NCBI GenBank assembly: GCA_947503525.1
Contig: CANNEA010000003.1
Location: 558,001 to 622,000, forward strand
Direction of reading: 5' to 3'
DNA: 64,000 nucleotides
Source: an uncultured Carboxylicivirga sp.
Lineage (GTDB): Bacteria > Bacteroidota > Bacteroidia > Bacteroidales > Marinilabiliaceae
Shown here: piece by piece, positions 1-9,600 of the stretch
Layout of the letters: every line of letters begins with the position of its first letter
Numbering within the stretch: the first letter of the stretch is position 1
Made by a program: the position numbers and the translations under genes
The notes under the pieces: model-generated
Told to the model about the DNA's origin: nothing
What the model saw: the letters and a program-made list of their open reading frames with translations, nothing else
Database searches by the model: none

Positions 1-315
1 ACAGTTGGTTCATTATATGATTTGATACCTGCAAATGCACAAAACTTCAACCCGGATCTACCCAATAAAAAGCGTGTGAACAAATATGAGTGGAACAGGG
101 CAAGAGTAGTTGTTAAGGGCAATGATGTTGAACATTACTTGAATGGCATTTTGGTTGTGAAATATACCAGAGGTAACCAGAAATGGAAAGATTTAGTAGC
201 TGGTAGTAAATATCATATATGGCCAAATTTTGGTGAAAGCAAGAAAGGATTAATTCTTTTGCAAGATCATGGAGATGAGATATACTTTAAGAATATAAAA
301 ATAAAAGAACTATAA
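1..315 (+). CDS. DUF1080 (3-keto-disaccharide hydrolase) family protein, C-terminal part
   Basis: The reading frame is open from base 1, so the gene starts outside the window; about 104 C-terminal residues are present. The sequence has the end pattern of DUF1080 concanavalin-like domains: a GSLYDLIP segment, an EWNRARV strand, a LNG turn, and a closing [19 protein letters not shown]. Members are exported proteins that act on sugars, several of them hydrolysing 3-keto-glycosides. The stop codon lies 2 bases before the next start, so it is translationally close to the Gfo/Idh/MocA oxidoreductase. That pairing is common and fits 3-keto-sugar metabolism, with the oxidoreductase making or using the keto sugar. 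The substrate cannot be read from the sequence. Confidence 0.8.
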   Translation, partial: TVGSLYDLIPANAQNFNPDLPNKKRVNKYEWNRARVVVKGNDVEHYLNGILVVKYTRGNQKWKDLVAGSKYHIWPNFGESKKGLILLQDHGDEIYFKNIKIKEL

Positions 316-317
316 CT

Positions 318-1652
318 ATGGCAAATACGCGAAGAGAATTTATTAAAAAAACATCATTGGGAGCTGCCGGACTGATCGCGGGTAGTGGATTATTATCTGC
401 CGCCAGTTACAAACGAGTTATGGGAGCTAACGATCGAATTAATGTGGCAGTTATTGGCCTTGGTAGGCGATTAGAGGCTTTTGTTGATCCAATTTGTAAT
501 TCGTCGAACAATATAAGATTAAGCCATTTATGTGATGTAATGCCAAGTCAAATAAAAAAGGCCGGAAAAGTATTTGCGAATAAAATCGATTACAAACCAT
601 TGCTAGAAAAAGACATTCGTAAGGTCTTAGAAAATAAAGAAATAGATGCTATTTTTAATTTAACTCCAGATCATTGGCATGCACCTGGTTCCATAATGGC
701 CATGCAGGCTGGTAAACATGTATATGTTGAGAAGCCTTGTAGTCACAACATGAATGAAAATGAGCTGATTGTGCAAGCGGCGAAGAAGTATGACAGGGTA
801 GTGCAAATGGGTAACCAGCAACGTTCTTCTGCGCATACCATTAATCTTATACGAGAAATACATAATGGTTTGATAGGTGAACCCTACAGGGCCGTTGCTT
901 TCTACACCAATAAACGAGGTCGTGTTCCTAACCAAAAGGCGGCAGATATTCCTGGTGGATTGGATTGGGATTTGTTTCAAGGGCCTGCTCCCCGACGTTC
1001 GTATACTTCCGAAACATGGAACTATAATTGGCATTGGTATGGTTGGGATTTTGGAACAGCAGAGGCCGGAAATAACGGAACTCATGAAATGGATATAGCG
1101 CGATGGGCATTACAGGTTGAATTTCCCAATAGAGTAGATGTAAATGCTATGAAAGGTCATTTTAAAGATGATGGCTGGGAAATGTATGATTCTATGGAGG
1201 CAACATTTAAGTTCGACAACGATAAATCAATTAAATGGGATGGACAAAGTCGTAATGGTTATAGTACATACGGAGGTGGACGTGGTACTATAATTTATGG
1301 TAGTGATGGAACTGTTTTTGTTGATCGAAATAAGTATATAGTATACGATAGAGCAGGTAAAGTTGTTAAAAAATTCGATTCGGATAGTAAGGAGTCAGGT
1401 ATTGGATTAGGTGGAGGAGGGACTACATCTTCTAACCATGCTGTCAATTTCTTTAATTCAATCAGAGGGAAAGAAACATTAGCTGCTCCCATTGATGATG
1501 CTTCAGTGAGTATGTCTATGGTGCATTATGCTAATGTGGCATATCGCATCAACAGTGGCTTTGATATCGACAGAAATGGTAAAATGCTTGATGAACATGC
1601 TATGAAATTATGGGGCAGGGAATATCAACCTGGCTGGGAAGTGCGATTATGA
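318..1652 (+). CDS. Gfo/Idh/MocA family oxidoreductase, Tat-exported
   Basis: 444 residues. The N-terminus carries a twin-arginine signal (RREFIKK, then a hydrophobic Gly/Ala-rich stretch to about residue 30), so the folded, cofactor-loaded enzyme is probably moved to the periplasm. A Rossmann motif follows (VIGLGR, residues 45-50), then the family EKP motif at 138-140. The C-terminal half is the substrate domain with HE and HW pairs. Family members oxidise or reduce sugars with NAD(P). The gene follows the DUF1080 gene by 2 bp and is the last gene of that unit, since a perfect palindrome lies 16 bp after its stop. Glycoside 3-oxidation is a plausible role from the neighbour; the exact sugar is unknown. 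Confidence 0.88.
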   Translation: MANTRREFIKKTSLGAAGLIAGSGLLSAASYKRVMGANDRINVAVIGLGRRLEAFVDPICNSSNNIRLSHLCDVMPSQIKKAGKVFANKIDYKPLLEKDIRKVLENKEIDAIFNLTPDHWHAPGSIMAMQAGKHVYVEKPCSHNMNENELIVQAAKKYDRVVQMGNQQRSSAHTINLIREIHNGLIGEPYRAVAFYTNKRGRVPNQKAADIPGGLDWDLFQGPAPRRSYTSETWNYNWHWYGWDFGTAEAGNNGTHEMDIARWALQVEFPNRVDVNAMKGHFKDDGWEMYDSMEATFKFDNDKSIKWDGQSRNGYSTYGGGRGTIIYGSDGTVFVDRNKYIVYDRAGKVVKKFDSDSKESGIGLGGGGTTSSNHAVNFFNSIRGKETLAAPIDDASVSMSMVHYANVAYRINSGFDIDRNGKMLDEHAMKLWGREYQPGWEVRL

Positions 1653-1667
1653 TTTTAATAATCGACA

Positions 1668-1705
1668 AAATATTTAATTCCTGCAATTGCAGGAATTAAA
1701 TATTT
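1668..1705 (+). terminator. 38-bp perfect palindrome, probable terminator hairpin
   Basis: Bases 1668-1705 read the same on both strands, with 19-base arms and no loop beyond the central bases. It begins 16 bp after the stop of the oxidoreductase gene. There is no long T run after it, so it could also stabilise the mRNA 3' end. Confidence 0.6.
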
Positions 1706-2002
1706 ATAGCACATTCAAACAGTACTGTTACAGTTTGGATTAGTGCATCTAAATAATAGTTTAGAGGGTATTCGTAAAAATGACGGCACACTGGTATATG
1801 ATGAAGAAATGTGTAACTTTTGCACTGATAATTCGAGCCAGCGTTTTTTACTTAACTTATGTTTGATGTTAAGCGGATTGATTAGGGAGATAAAATTGAT
1901 GCCCCAATTCAAATAAAAGATTTAACCATCATTCTTCAGATTGGGCTTAGATTGAACTATGGAAAGTTTAAGCTTAATATAGCCATTGTTCCAGTTCGTG
2001 AC
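1706..2002. other. Gene-free stretch with a possible decayed frame
   Basis: No intact gene is seen. On the plus strand the frame 1710-1916 stays open for 68 codons without an early Met and reads like ordinary protein (for example GIRKNDGTLVYDEE). It may be the tail of a lost gene. Nothing else is recognisable. Confidence 0.3.
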
Positions 2003-2452
2003 TTATTTCTTCCATTTTATCTCAAACCACATTGTTCCGGAATTGATGTCAATTACGCACTGCCATTTATTACCATTTTTTTCTCCAGATTTCTGAAAAA
2101 GCATATGCGTTGAAACTGGTAGCAAAGCATTTTTTTCTATCAAAATGTTTTGAGACCACAGAAGTGTGTCATTGTACGTATTTAGTTTCTCAAAGCCATA
2201 TTTACTGATAAACTCGTTGGTGTTATCAATCTTATAGATCCCTATTCTGATGTTTTCTTCTTCGTTATAAAAACATTGTGATTTTGTCTGTTTAGGTATG
2301 TCAATTCCAGAAATTAGTTCATTTGTATCAATTACAAATTGTGCGCAACTTTTGGAGTTTTTAAGCGTGAAAAAGGATAATATCCCAATTACTAAAACAA
2401 TTATCAATACTATTCCTAAGAATAGAAATTTCTTATTTCTCATGATGGCCAA
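2003..2452 (-). CDS. Small single-pass membrane protein, unknown function
   Basis: 149 residues. A short positively charged N-terminus (RNKK) precedes one strongly hydrophobic segment, about residues 9-30 (LFLGIVLIIVLVIGILSFF), and the rest is hydrophilic with two Cys. This suggests an inner-membrane anchor with a periplasmic or extracytoplasmic domain. No family is recognised. ATG codons at residues 1 and 4 are both possible starts. It stands alone between a decayed region and the divergent VOC gene, so the context gives no clue to function. The even codon use and the membrane-anchor pattern make a real gene likely. Confidence 0.6.
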   Translation of the reverse strand: MAIMRNKKFLFLGIVLIIVLVIGILSFFTLKNSKSCAQFVIDTNELISGIDIPKQTKSQCFYNEEENIRIGIYKIDNTNEFISKYGFEKLNTYNDTLLWSQNILIEKNALLPVSTHMLFQKSGEKNGNKWQCVIDINSGTMWFEIKWKK

Positions 2453-2696
2453 TTTTAGAGTTTTGAAGCTTAGAGCATAGCTATTTTTTATACCTACTGT
2501 CTTTAAAAACCCTTGTGTTTCACAATTATTGTTAGCTCACGCTTATTTCAGTTAAAATATTTTTTACTTTTTTTTCGTCAATAACTCATTAGAATCCTTA
2601 AAAATACACATTCATGTAACTATGTGCATTTTGTGTAACATATTGTTTTGTATTTATTTACGTATTTATTTTGTCCTGAATTTAAAACGAAAAATA

Positions 2697-3293
2697 ATGA
2701 ACAAAAATTTTATAGCACTTGTTTGCCTATTAGTGTTTTCAACTATAACGTATTCACAAAACACAAAAGTTATGAGTAATTTGAATGAGTCAGTTAAACC
2801 TTATCCTAAAACATTTTCTCACATTGGAATTACTGTTCCTGATATTGAAGAAGCAGTTAAATTTTACACCGAAGTGTTAGGCTTTTACGTAATCATGGAA
2901 CCAACATTAGTAAAAGAAGAAAATGAAACGGCCATTGGTCAGATGTGTATTGATGTTTTTGGCGAAGGCTGGGGTACATTTAAAATTGCGCACCTTTCAT
3001 CAGGTGATAAAATTGGTTTTGAATTATTTGAATTTCCAGTTAGTAAAGATTTAAAGCCTACTTTCGAACCTTTCAGAACCGGACTATTTCATTTTTCAGT
3101 CCAGGATCCTGATGTGGAAGGGCTTGTTAAGAAAATTGTTGATGCCGGAGGCAAACAAAGAATGCCAATAAGAGAATACTATCCCGGTGACAAACCTTAC
3201 CGTATGTGTTATGTGGAAGATCCTTTTGGAACTGTTTTCGAAATCTATTCACATTCATACGAACTGCACTACTCTCCAGGAGCATATAAGTGA
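2697..3293 (+). CDS. VOC-fold (glyoxalase/dioxygenase superfamily) protein, exported
   Basis: 198 residues from the ATG at 2697. This start is preferred over an upstream in-frame ATG at 2622 because it gives a clean signal peptide (MNKNFIALVCLLVF, cleavage near TYSQ). Two beta-alpha-beta-beta-beta modules are visible: the first opens with FSHIGITVPDIEEAVKFY, the second with LFHFSVQDPDVEGLV and closes with EDPFGTVFEIYSH. His and Glu residues sit at the usual metal-ligand places. VOC proteins include glyoxalases, dioxygenases and binding proteins, so the reaction is open. Its 3' end overlaps by 25 bp, tail to tail, with the HxlR regulator gene, which may control it. Confidence 0.8.
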   Translation: MNKNFIALVCLLVFSTITYSQNTKVMSNLNESVKPYPKTFSHIGITVPDIEEAVKFYTEVLGFYVIMEPTLVKEENETAIGQMCIDVFGEGWGTFKIAHLSSGDKIGFELFEFPVSKDLKPTFEPFRTGLFHFSVQDPDVEGLVKKIVDAGGKQRMPIREYYPGDKPYRMCYVEDPFGTVFEIYSHSYELHYSPGAYK

Positions 3294-3640
3294 TGAACTT
3301 TTGCGAAATCTTGTCCCCACAAATCCAGTTGAAGGATTATGGGGATAAGTGATTTGCCCTCTTCACTTAATTCATATTCCACTTTTGGTGGTGTTACAGG
3401 GTAAACTTTACGCTTAACGAGTTTATCTTTTTCAAGTGCCCGAATAGAATAAGTAAACATCCTATTTGAAATATCCGTTATGCTTTTTTGTAACTCACCG
3501 GATCTTTGAGCACCATCTTTAAGGTGAAATAAAATTAGGCTTTTATATTTATCGCCTATCAAATGCAGCGTAAAGGCCAAAGAACATTTAAATTCCTTGT
3601 CATTATATTTAATGCTTTCCTTTAATGTGTCATCATTCAT
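3269..3640 (-). CDS. HxlR-family winged-helix transcriptional regulator
   Basis: 123 residues. The core starts with the typical CSLAFTLHLIGDKYKSLILFHL helix pattern (Cys19 at the place used for thiol sensing in some HxlR proteins). The recognition segment (GELQKSITDISNRMFTYSIRALEKDKLV) and the wing (YPVTPPKVEYELSEEG) follow. HxlR regulators usually respond to aldehydes, quinones or oxidants and control a neighbouring detoxifying enzyme. Here the convergent VOC-fold gene overlaps its 3' end by 25 bp, which fits that theme, although regulation across convergent genes is inferred. The length is normal and the start ATG is the only good choice. Confidence 0.85.
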   Translation of the reverse strand: MNDDTLKESIKYNDKEFKCSLAFTLHLIGDKYKSLILFHLKDGAQRSGELQKSITDISNRMFTYSIRALEKDKLVKRKVYPVTPPKVEYELSEEGKSLIPIILQLDLWGQDFAKVHHLYAPGE

Positions 3641-4538
3641 TGTTGCACTCTTTTAAGAAGGTGTCATGATATCGTATAAGAATAGTGGCCGAATTAAAAG
3701 TACATCACTATTCTGATGTTATAAGCCGATGCTTATGTTTTGCATACTAATTTAAACTTATTGACAGCCGAAACAAAGCTTTCGACGGTGTTTATTGCTT
3801 GCATACCTTTTTGTAAACCACTGTCGCAGCTATGGTTTTTAGTTTAAAGAAGAAATGATTTTGAAAAAATAAGCAATTAGCTTGTTGAGCCTTAAGCCAA
3901 GTTAATGTCAGTCTAAAACATCAAATTTTCATTCGTAAACTATTGATCAATTTTCAAAGAAAATAGTTAAGCTGACATCTACTATGTTTTAAAAGTTTTA
4001 ATATCTAAAATCGCCTTAAATACGATTTTAGAATATGTTTATGTTTTCGCATTCCTTTATGACTTGTCTTTTCAAGCTTTTTGTTTCTAAGATTGCAGGA
4101 GACAAAATCGTTGCATATCCGTCCTTTGTTCGGGTATTCTTCGGGTGTTGTTCGACTCTATAGATCGAAGACCATTCGAAGCCGACCCGAAGAAGGTACG
4201 AAGTAGTATACTAGCGGGTGCTATTAACTATCGAAGGCCTATCGTGCAATATCAATAGTTTTATGCCAAATTACATTTAATTGATCACTCGTAGCGTTCT
4301 ATTTAGGTGATTTTAAGTAAAAGAGACAAGCTAAGCGCCATGATAATATTGTTAGCCAGTGATTTCAGAAAAATGACACCGTTACCAGTGCATTATAATA
4401 TTAGAAGTCAGCAATACTAATGTTTTGATTTAATTGTTATAAAAATACGATAAGTGAAAAGTCATTTTTTATAATCCAAATATTTCTCTTTATTTTAGTC
4501 AGTATTATTTCAAACGTAGCTACAGGTAATATTGGAGA
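3641..4538. other. About 900 bp without a recognised gene
   Basis: I see no convincing coding frame and no RNA gene. The only clear structure is a 10-bp inverted repeat, 4137-4146 with 4185-4194 (TTCTTCGGGT / ACCCGAAGAA), inside a locally GC-rich patch around 4120-4200. Promoters for the divergent HxlR and sigma-factor genes must lie here, but no good consensus match was found. Confidence 0.5.
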
Positions 4539-5099
4539 ATGGATTTTATTAATGATAAAATAATTATAAATGAATTACGTAAGGGGAACAAAGATGTTTT
4601 CCAAGCTCTATTTCATCAATATTATCCTTTGTTAGCTAATTTTGCACAACGTTACATATACGATGCCGAAGCATGCGAAGATTTAATTCAGGATGTTTTT
4701 GCCACACTATGGGAAAAGCGAGCCTCGCTGGAAATTAACTCCTTAAAAGCCTACTTATACACAGCCATTAAAAATAAGTGCTTGGGTTATTTACGCCATT
4801 TTGACGTAAGAGATAAGCATGAGGTTTTTTTAATTGAAGCCTATATGGAGAGTGCTGGTGAGTTGGATATCAATGAAGAAATGACTGATAAAATAAAAAA
4901 GTGTTTAGCAGATTTACCAGAAAAGATGCGTGATGTTTTTGAAAAGAAATATGTTGTTGGATTAACAGTAAATAATATTGCTGAAGATATGGACATCAGT
5001 ATTAATACAGTTAATACCCAATTAAAACGTGCCAAAAACAAAATTCGCACAGAACTACTTAAATATGGAATTAAAGTCTTGTTTTTATTCCCATTATAG
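4539..5099 (+). CDS. ECF-subfamily RNA polymerase sigma-70 factor
   Basis: 186 residues, the usual size. Region 2 spans about residues 20-90 (core binding and -10 recognition, including DLIQDVFATLWEKR). Region 4 spans about 125-175, with helix-turn-helix NIAEDMDISINTVNTQLKRAK. The short hydrophobic tail (VLFLFPL) is common in the Bacteroidota sigma factors that pair with FecR-type anti-sigma factors. The partner anti-sigma gene lies about 290 bp downstream, followed by a SusC with an STN domain. The expected role is to switch on the downstream uptake operon when SusC binds its ligand. The gap to the anti-sigma gene is larger than usual. Confidence 0.92.
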   Translation: MDFINDKIIINELRKGNKDVFQALFHQYYPLLANFAQRYIYDAEACEDLIQDVFATLWEKRASLEINSLKAYLYTAIKNKCLGYLRHFDVRDKHEVFLIEAYMESAGELDINEEMTDKIKKCLADLPEKMRDVFEKKYVVGLTVNNIAEDMDISINTVNTQLKRAKNKIRTELLKYGIKVLFLFPL

Positions 5100-5316
5100 T
5101 CAATTCATTAATTTCTGATTCCCGAAGAAAAACAATTTGTGTCAATCTACTCAATTTGCATAACTAACATTAAAATTGGTTTTAAAAGCAATTTCCTAGG
5201 AATACATTCTGAACAGATCATATTTAATACACATGCTATGTATGTGAATATATGTACATTTTTAGTTGTTTATTACTTAAGGATTCACTTTTTCATTTTT
5301 ATTTTGCACTTTTTTT

Positions 5317-5354
5317 AATGACTTGTCACCAATATTAACATTTGACACGTCATT
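5317..5354. promoter_or_regulatory. Imperfect inverted repeat before the anti-sigma gene
   Basis: AATGACTTGTCA (5317-5328) and TGACACGTCATT (5343-5354) are reverse complements with one mismatch, separated by 14 bases. The right arm ends 32 bases before the FecR start. It could be an operator or an mRNA hairpin; no function is proven. Confidence 0.35.
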
Positions 5355-5386
5355 AATGTAGAAATGCAAAAATGGAGGCTAGACAA

Positions 5387-6529
5387 ATGAACATAGAATA
5401 CATCGTTATTTGGAGAAATCTTAATAATGTAGCAACCGCAGATGAGCAGTTAGAATTAAATAACTGGTTGGCGAGTGATGAAAAACATCGCTTGTTGTAT
5501 GAACACATGATTGATAGGAATGAGCAAGACTATGTAATTACTGAAAATCAGATTGAACAGCAATGGCAGCGTTTGTTGGTGAGAGTTGAGAAGAAACCTA
5601 GAATTGGTTTAAAGCGTTGGTTTCAATACGCGGCAGCAATTGTTTTACCTCTAATAATTGCAACCACCGTTTTATTTATATCAGATACGGAGCCAACGAA
5701 TGAAACTGTTACACAACAAATACGACCAGGAGCCACCAAAGCCTTATTACAATTGGCTGATGGTAGTTTTGTGAGTTTAGATGGAGAAAGTAAGCAACTT
5801 ATTCGAAATAAAGATGGTGATGTAATAGGTAGCGATTCTTTAGATGTATTGAGTTACAATGCAAATGCTGTCTTAGAGAAAATTGAATATAACACAATTC
5901 GTGTTCCAAGAGGAGGAGAATATAACCTTAAGTTGGCAGATGGTACTCATGTATGGCTAAATGCTGAAACAGAATTAACCTATCCTATAAATTTTATTGG
6001 CGATAAACGGGAAGTGAAATTGATTGGTGAAGCTTATTTTGATGTTGTTAGTAATAATGAGAAGCCATTTATAGTTCAAACCATTCATTCGGCAGTAAAA
6101 GTATATGGAACCCAATTTAATGTGATGGCTTATGCTGATGAAACCATTGAACAAATGACGCTTGTTGAAGGTAGTATAGCCGTGTTATATGAAAACAAAA
6201 AAACGATAGTAAAACCAGGTCAACAAGTACAAATAAGTGAAGGCAGTAGTAGCGTGTCTATTTACGAGGTAGATACTGATTTATATACGGATTGGAAAAA
6301 TGGCATTTTCCGTTTTGAGAACATGCCAATGGATGAAGTATCTAGAAAATTATCACGCTGGTACGATGTACAGTTCTTTTTTACTAATGAGGATATTAAA
6401 GCAAAACATATAACTGGTGCTATGAAACGAAATACAGAGTTCTCATTTTTTATGGAGTTACTTGAGAAATCGACTGAGGCGGATATTACCGTCAATGGAA
6501 AAGCTGTATTGATAAAAGGAAAATATTAA
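5387..6529 (+). CDS. FecR-family anti-sigma factor
   Basis: 380 residues from the ATG at 5387. A GGAGG at 5375-5379 is 7 bases before it, which favours it over the in-frame ATG at 5372. The cytoplasmic N-terminal part (about 1-75) should hold the sigma factor. One membrane helix follows at about 80-98. The periplasmic FecR domain is at about 170-270 (RVPRGGEYNLKLADGTHVWL, then GEAYFDV). A DUF4974-type tail at about 300-380 contacts the STN domain of the partner TonB receptor. Together with the preceding ECF sigma and the following STN-containing SusC it forms a trans-envelope signalling chain. Confidence 0.93.
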   Translation: MNIEYIVIWRNLNNVATADEQLELNNWLASDEKHRLLYEHMIDRNEQDYVITENQIEQQWQRLLVRVEKKPRIGLKRWFQYAAAIVLPLIIATTVLFISDTEPTNETVTQQIRPGATKALLQLADGSFVSLDGESKQLIRNKDGDVIGSDSLDVLSYNANAVLEKIEYNTIRVPRGGEYNLKLADGTHVWLNAETELTYPINFIGDKREVKLIGEAYFDVVSNNEKPFIVQTIHSAVKVYGTQFNVMAYADETIEQMTLVEGSIAVLYENKKTIVKPGQQVQISEGSSSVSIYEVDTDLYTDWKNGIFRFENMPMDEVSRKLSRWYDVQFFFTNEDIKAKHITGAMKRNTEFSFFMELLEKSTEADITVNGKAVLIKGKY

Positions 6530-6544
6530 AATAGATCTATAAAA

Positions 6545-6576
6545 ATAGCGAAGAGTGTTGTCGCACTCTTCGCTAT
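6545..6576 (+). other. 13-bp stem-loop between anti-sigma gene and susC
   Basis: ATAGCGAAGAGTG (6545-6557) pairs perfectly with 6564-6576 around a 6-base loop. No T run follows on the plus strand, while an A run precedes it. It is better read as an mRNA processing or attenuation element than as a full terminator. A second 8-bp inverted repeat (6589-6596 with 6612-6619) follows in the susC leader. Confidence 0.5.
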
Positions 6577-6644
6577 CAGTAAAATTAATACCGATTAAGT
6601 ATAGTAGCACAAATCGGTAAGTATTAACTTGTAAATACAAATCT

Positions 6645-9600
6645 ATGAAAATTACACGAAAGTGGCGTGGTAGTTTAAAGCAAAAACTGCCTCGTAGAGC
6701 ATTATTAATTATGCGATTTACTGTTGTTTTATTATTTGGAATTCTTTTTCAAATGTCAGCTTCTACTCTGGCACAAAAGGTTATGGTTGAGAATAGCCCT
6801 ATGACCTATAAGGAATTGTTTAAAGAGATTGAGGCTCAAACCGGTATGATTACCATTTATAGTAATAGCCAGTTAGATATGGATCAAGAAATTGATATCA
6901 GTGAATCTGAATTGGAATTGAAAGATCTTTATCAATTAATATTACAAGATAGTGGGTTAACATTTGATGTAGTTGATGATTATATTGTTATCAGAAAAGC
7001 AGAAAAGAAAGAAGAGGCTATCGTTCTTCAGCAAGAGGTTGAGACACATACTCTGAAAGGCTTTATTGTTGAAGCGGAATCTAATTTGCCTTTAATTGGC
7101 GTTAATGTGTATGTCAAAGGCACAACTAATGGTACGATTACAGATGAAAATGGATCATTTTCATTAGAGTCAGAAACGGATAACGGAACAATAGTTTTTT
7201 CATATATAGGGTATGAAGATCAAGAACGACCATTTGGTATTGAATCTTCATTTGCTATAATTATGGTACCTGCAGTTAGTTCTGTTGATGAAGTAATAGT
7301 TTATGCAACTGGTTTAACAAAGATCTCAAAAGAACGTGCCACGGGTTCGTATAGTGTGATGACTCGATCTGAGATTGAAAGTAGTCCCAACGAAGAAATA
7401 GGGGCATCATTAGAAGGAAATGTAACGGGTTTACAAGAGACCTATAACCCGGCAACAGGACAAAGCGAAATTACCATCCGTGGAGTTGGCACTATGAAGA
7501 GTGAAAAAGCACCTTTAATTGTTGTGGATGGTTTTCCTGTTGATGGTGATTTTTCAACCATTAACCCAAACGATATTGATAATGTGACCATCCTTAAAGA
7601 TGCGGCTGCTGCCTCTATTTGGGGTGCACGTGCAGGTAATGGTGTAATAGTTGTAACCACCCGTAAAGGTAAGAACTCAGGTAAATTTAATGTTGAACTA
7701 GGATCCTATTTGAAAATGGGTGAGGAGTTTGATATGGATTACAACATGGCTCGTGCGTCAGTAAATAACCAACTTAGTTACGAGAAATACCTAGTAGACA
7801 ATGATTATGGAACCTATTGGGGTGTGCCTGATAACTTAGCGGATGCCAGAGATGTATACTCAAAGGGTGTTCAAGCATATTTCGATCATAAACGAGGTGC
7901 TATTAGTACAGGAGATCTTAACAATACCATTGCGGGCTTGAAGAATTCAAACTATCAAGATGATGTAAAGAAATACTTGTTACGCAAGCCAGTTACTCAA
8001 CAGCATAATGTATCGATTAGTGGAAGCACAGATAAGGCATCGTATTACTTATCGGTATTGTACAATAATGTAAAAGGACATTTTAAAGAATCAGGCGATC
8101 AAAAGGTATTAATCAATTTCCGTAATACTTACCAGCTTAAAGATTGGTTAAGTTTCCGTTTTGGAATGATGTCGGAATTAAAGAAAAGCGATAATAGTGG
8201 GAGTAATATGGGAACGATCAAAGGCATTTCACCATACGAAAATTTGATCAACGCTGATGGTTCTTATGCACAAGTTGATCATGGGGTGAACTATGCTTAT
8301 ATGAATCCTATTGCTAAAACAGCTATAGACTTACCTTATAGTAACTGGGGTTATAATCCAGTTGAAGAAATGCTAAATCGTGATTATATCACAGATTATA
8401 ACAATTCAAGAATTCAAACAGGTTTGGACTTCAAAATTATCGAAGGTCTACATTTCTCGCCAAGTTTTCAGTATGAAAAATTTTCATCCAAAACAAACAA
8501 TTACAATGGAGAAGATACTTACTATGTTCGTAATTTAGTAAACGACAATGTTAAGTACAATGAAGATACCAATACCGTTGAAGAAGCTTATGCGCCTAAG
8601 GGAGGAACATTATATCAGGGATACAATGAAACAATTTCTTATGATTTGCGAAATCAAATTAACTACGATAAAAAGATAGGTGCTGACCATGAGGTAAATA
8701 TTGTAGCGGCCACTGAACATATTTGGCGAGTTAATGAGTCGACAGGAAATATGTTATATGGTCATGATCCGGATCAGAATACCCATGCTCTACCTCCTCA
8801 AGGATATGGTTCAAGTGCTATTTATTGGAACACTATGATTCCAAGTTATTATGGTGGTTCTTTATCTTCTGGACATTATCTGGGATATAATAATACCCGT
8901 TTATTTTCATTCTTTGCTAATGGAGCATATACTTATAAGCAGAAATATACGCTAACAGGTAGTTACCGTACCGATGCTTCTAATATGATAGTGGATAATC
9001 CGAAATTCAGGTATTCTCCATTTTGGTCCATAGGAGGTAGCTGGAATGCCAAGCGAGAATCTTTTTTACAATCGGTGGATTTTGTTGATCAATTGACTGT
9101 GCGCAGTACTTATGGTATTTCGGGTAATACGGTTACTACAGCATCTACTGTACCCGTAATTAGTTTAGGAGCATCTCCATCAAATCGTACAGGTGCTTAT
9201 TCAGGTTATGTTAGCGATTATGGTAACCCAACCTTACGTTGGGAAAAAATAAATCAGTTAAATGTAGCCGTTGATTTCTCTCTTTTCAATCGTCTATTGT
9301 ATGGTTCATTTGAGATATATGATAAGCACAGTGAAGATCTCTTAGCAGATGTATCCATTCCTGCAACCTACGGGTCAACCTACCAAATATTTAACGTAGC
9401 TGAAGTATCCAATAAAGGTTTTGAAATGAGTTTAAATTCAAATCTGAAGTTTGGCGATTTATCTTGGAATACTGGTTTAAACTATTCTCATAATACCAGT
9501 AAAGTCCTTTCCTTACAAGTTGATCATATATATCCAAGAAGCATTAGCAACTACCAGTTTGTTGAAGGTGAGTCTGTATCGCCTGCTTACTCATGGGTGT

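Noticed and set aside
660-1110. Several overlapping open frames on both strands inside the oxidoreductase gene
   Set aside because: They are shadows of the Gfo/Idh/MocA reading frame, which is clearly the coding one.
4137-4194. 10-bp inverted repeat in the long gap before the sigma-factor gene
   Set aside because: The arms are separated by 38 bases, are far from both genes, and no T run or promoter accompanies them; kept only as a note.
6545-6576. Stem-loop between the anti-sigma gene and susC as a terminator
   Set aside because: The stem is strong but no T run follows in the direction of transcription, so it is listed as a stem-loop and not as a terminator.
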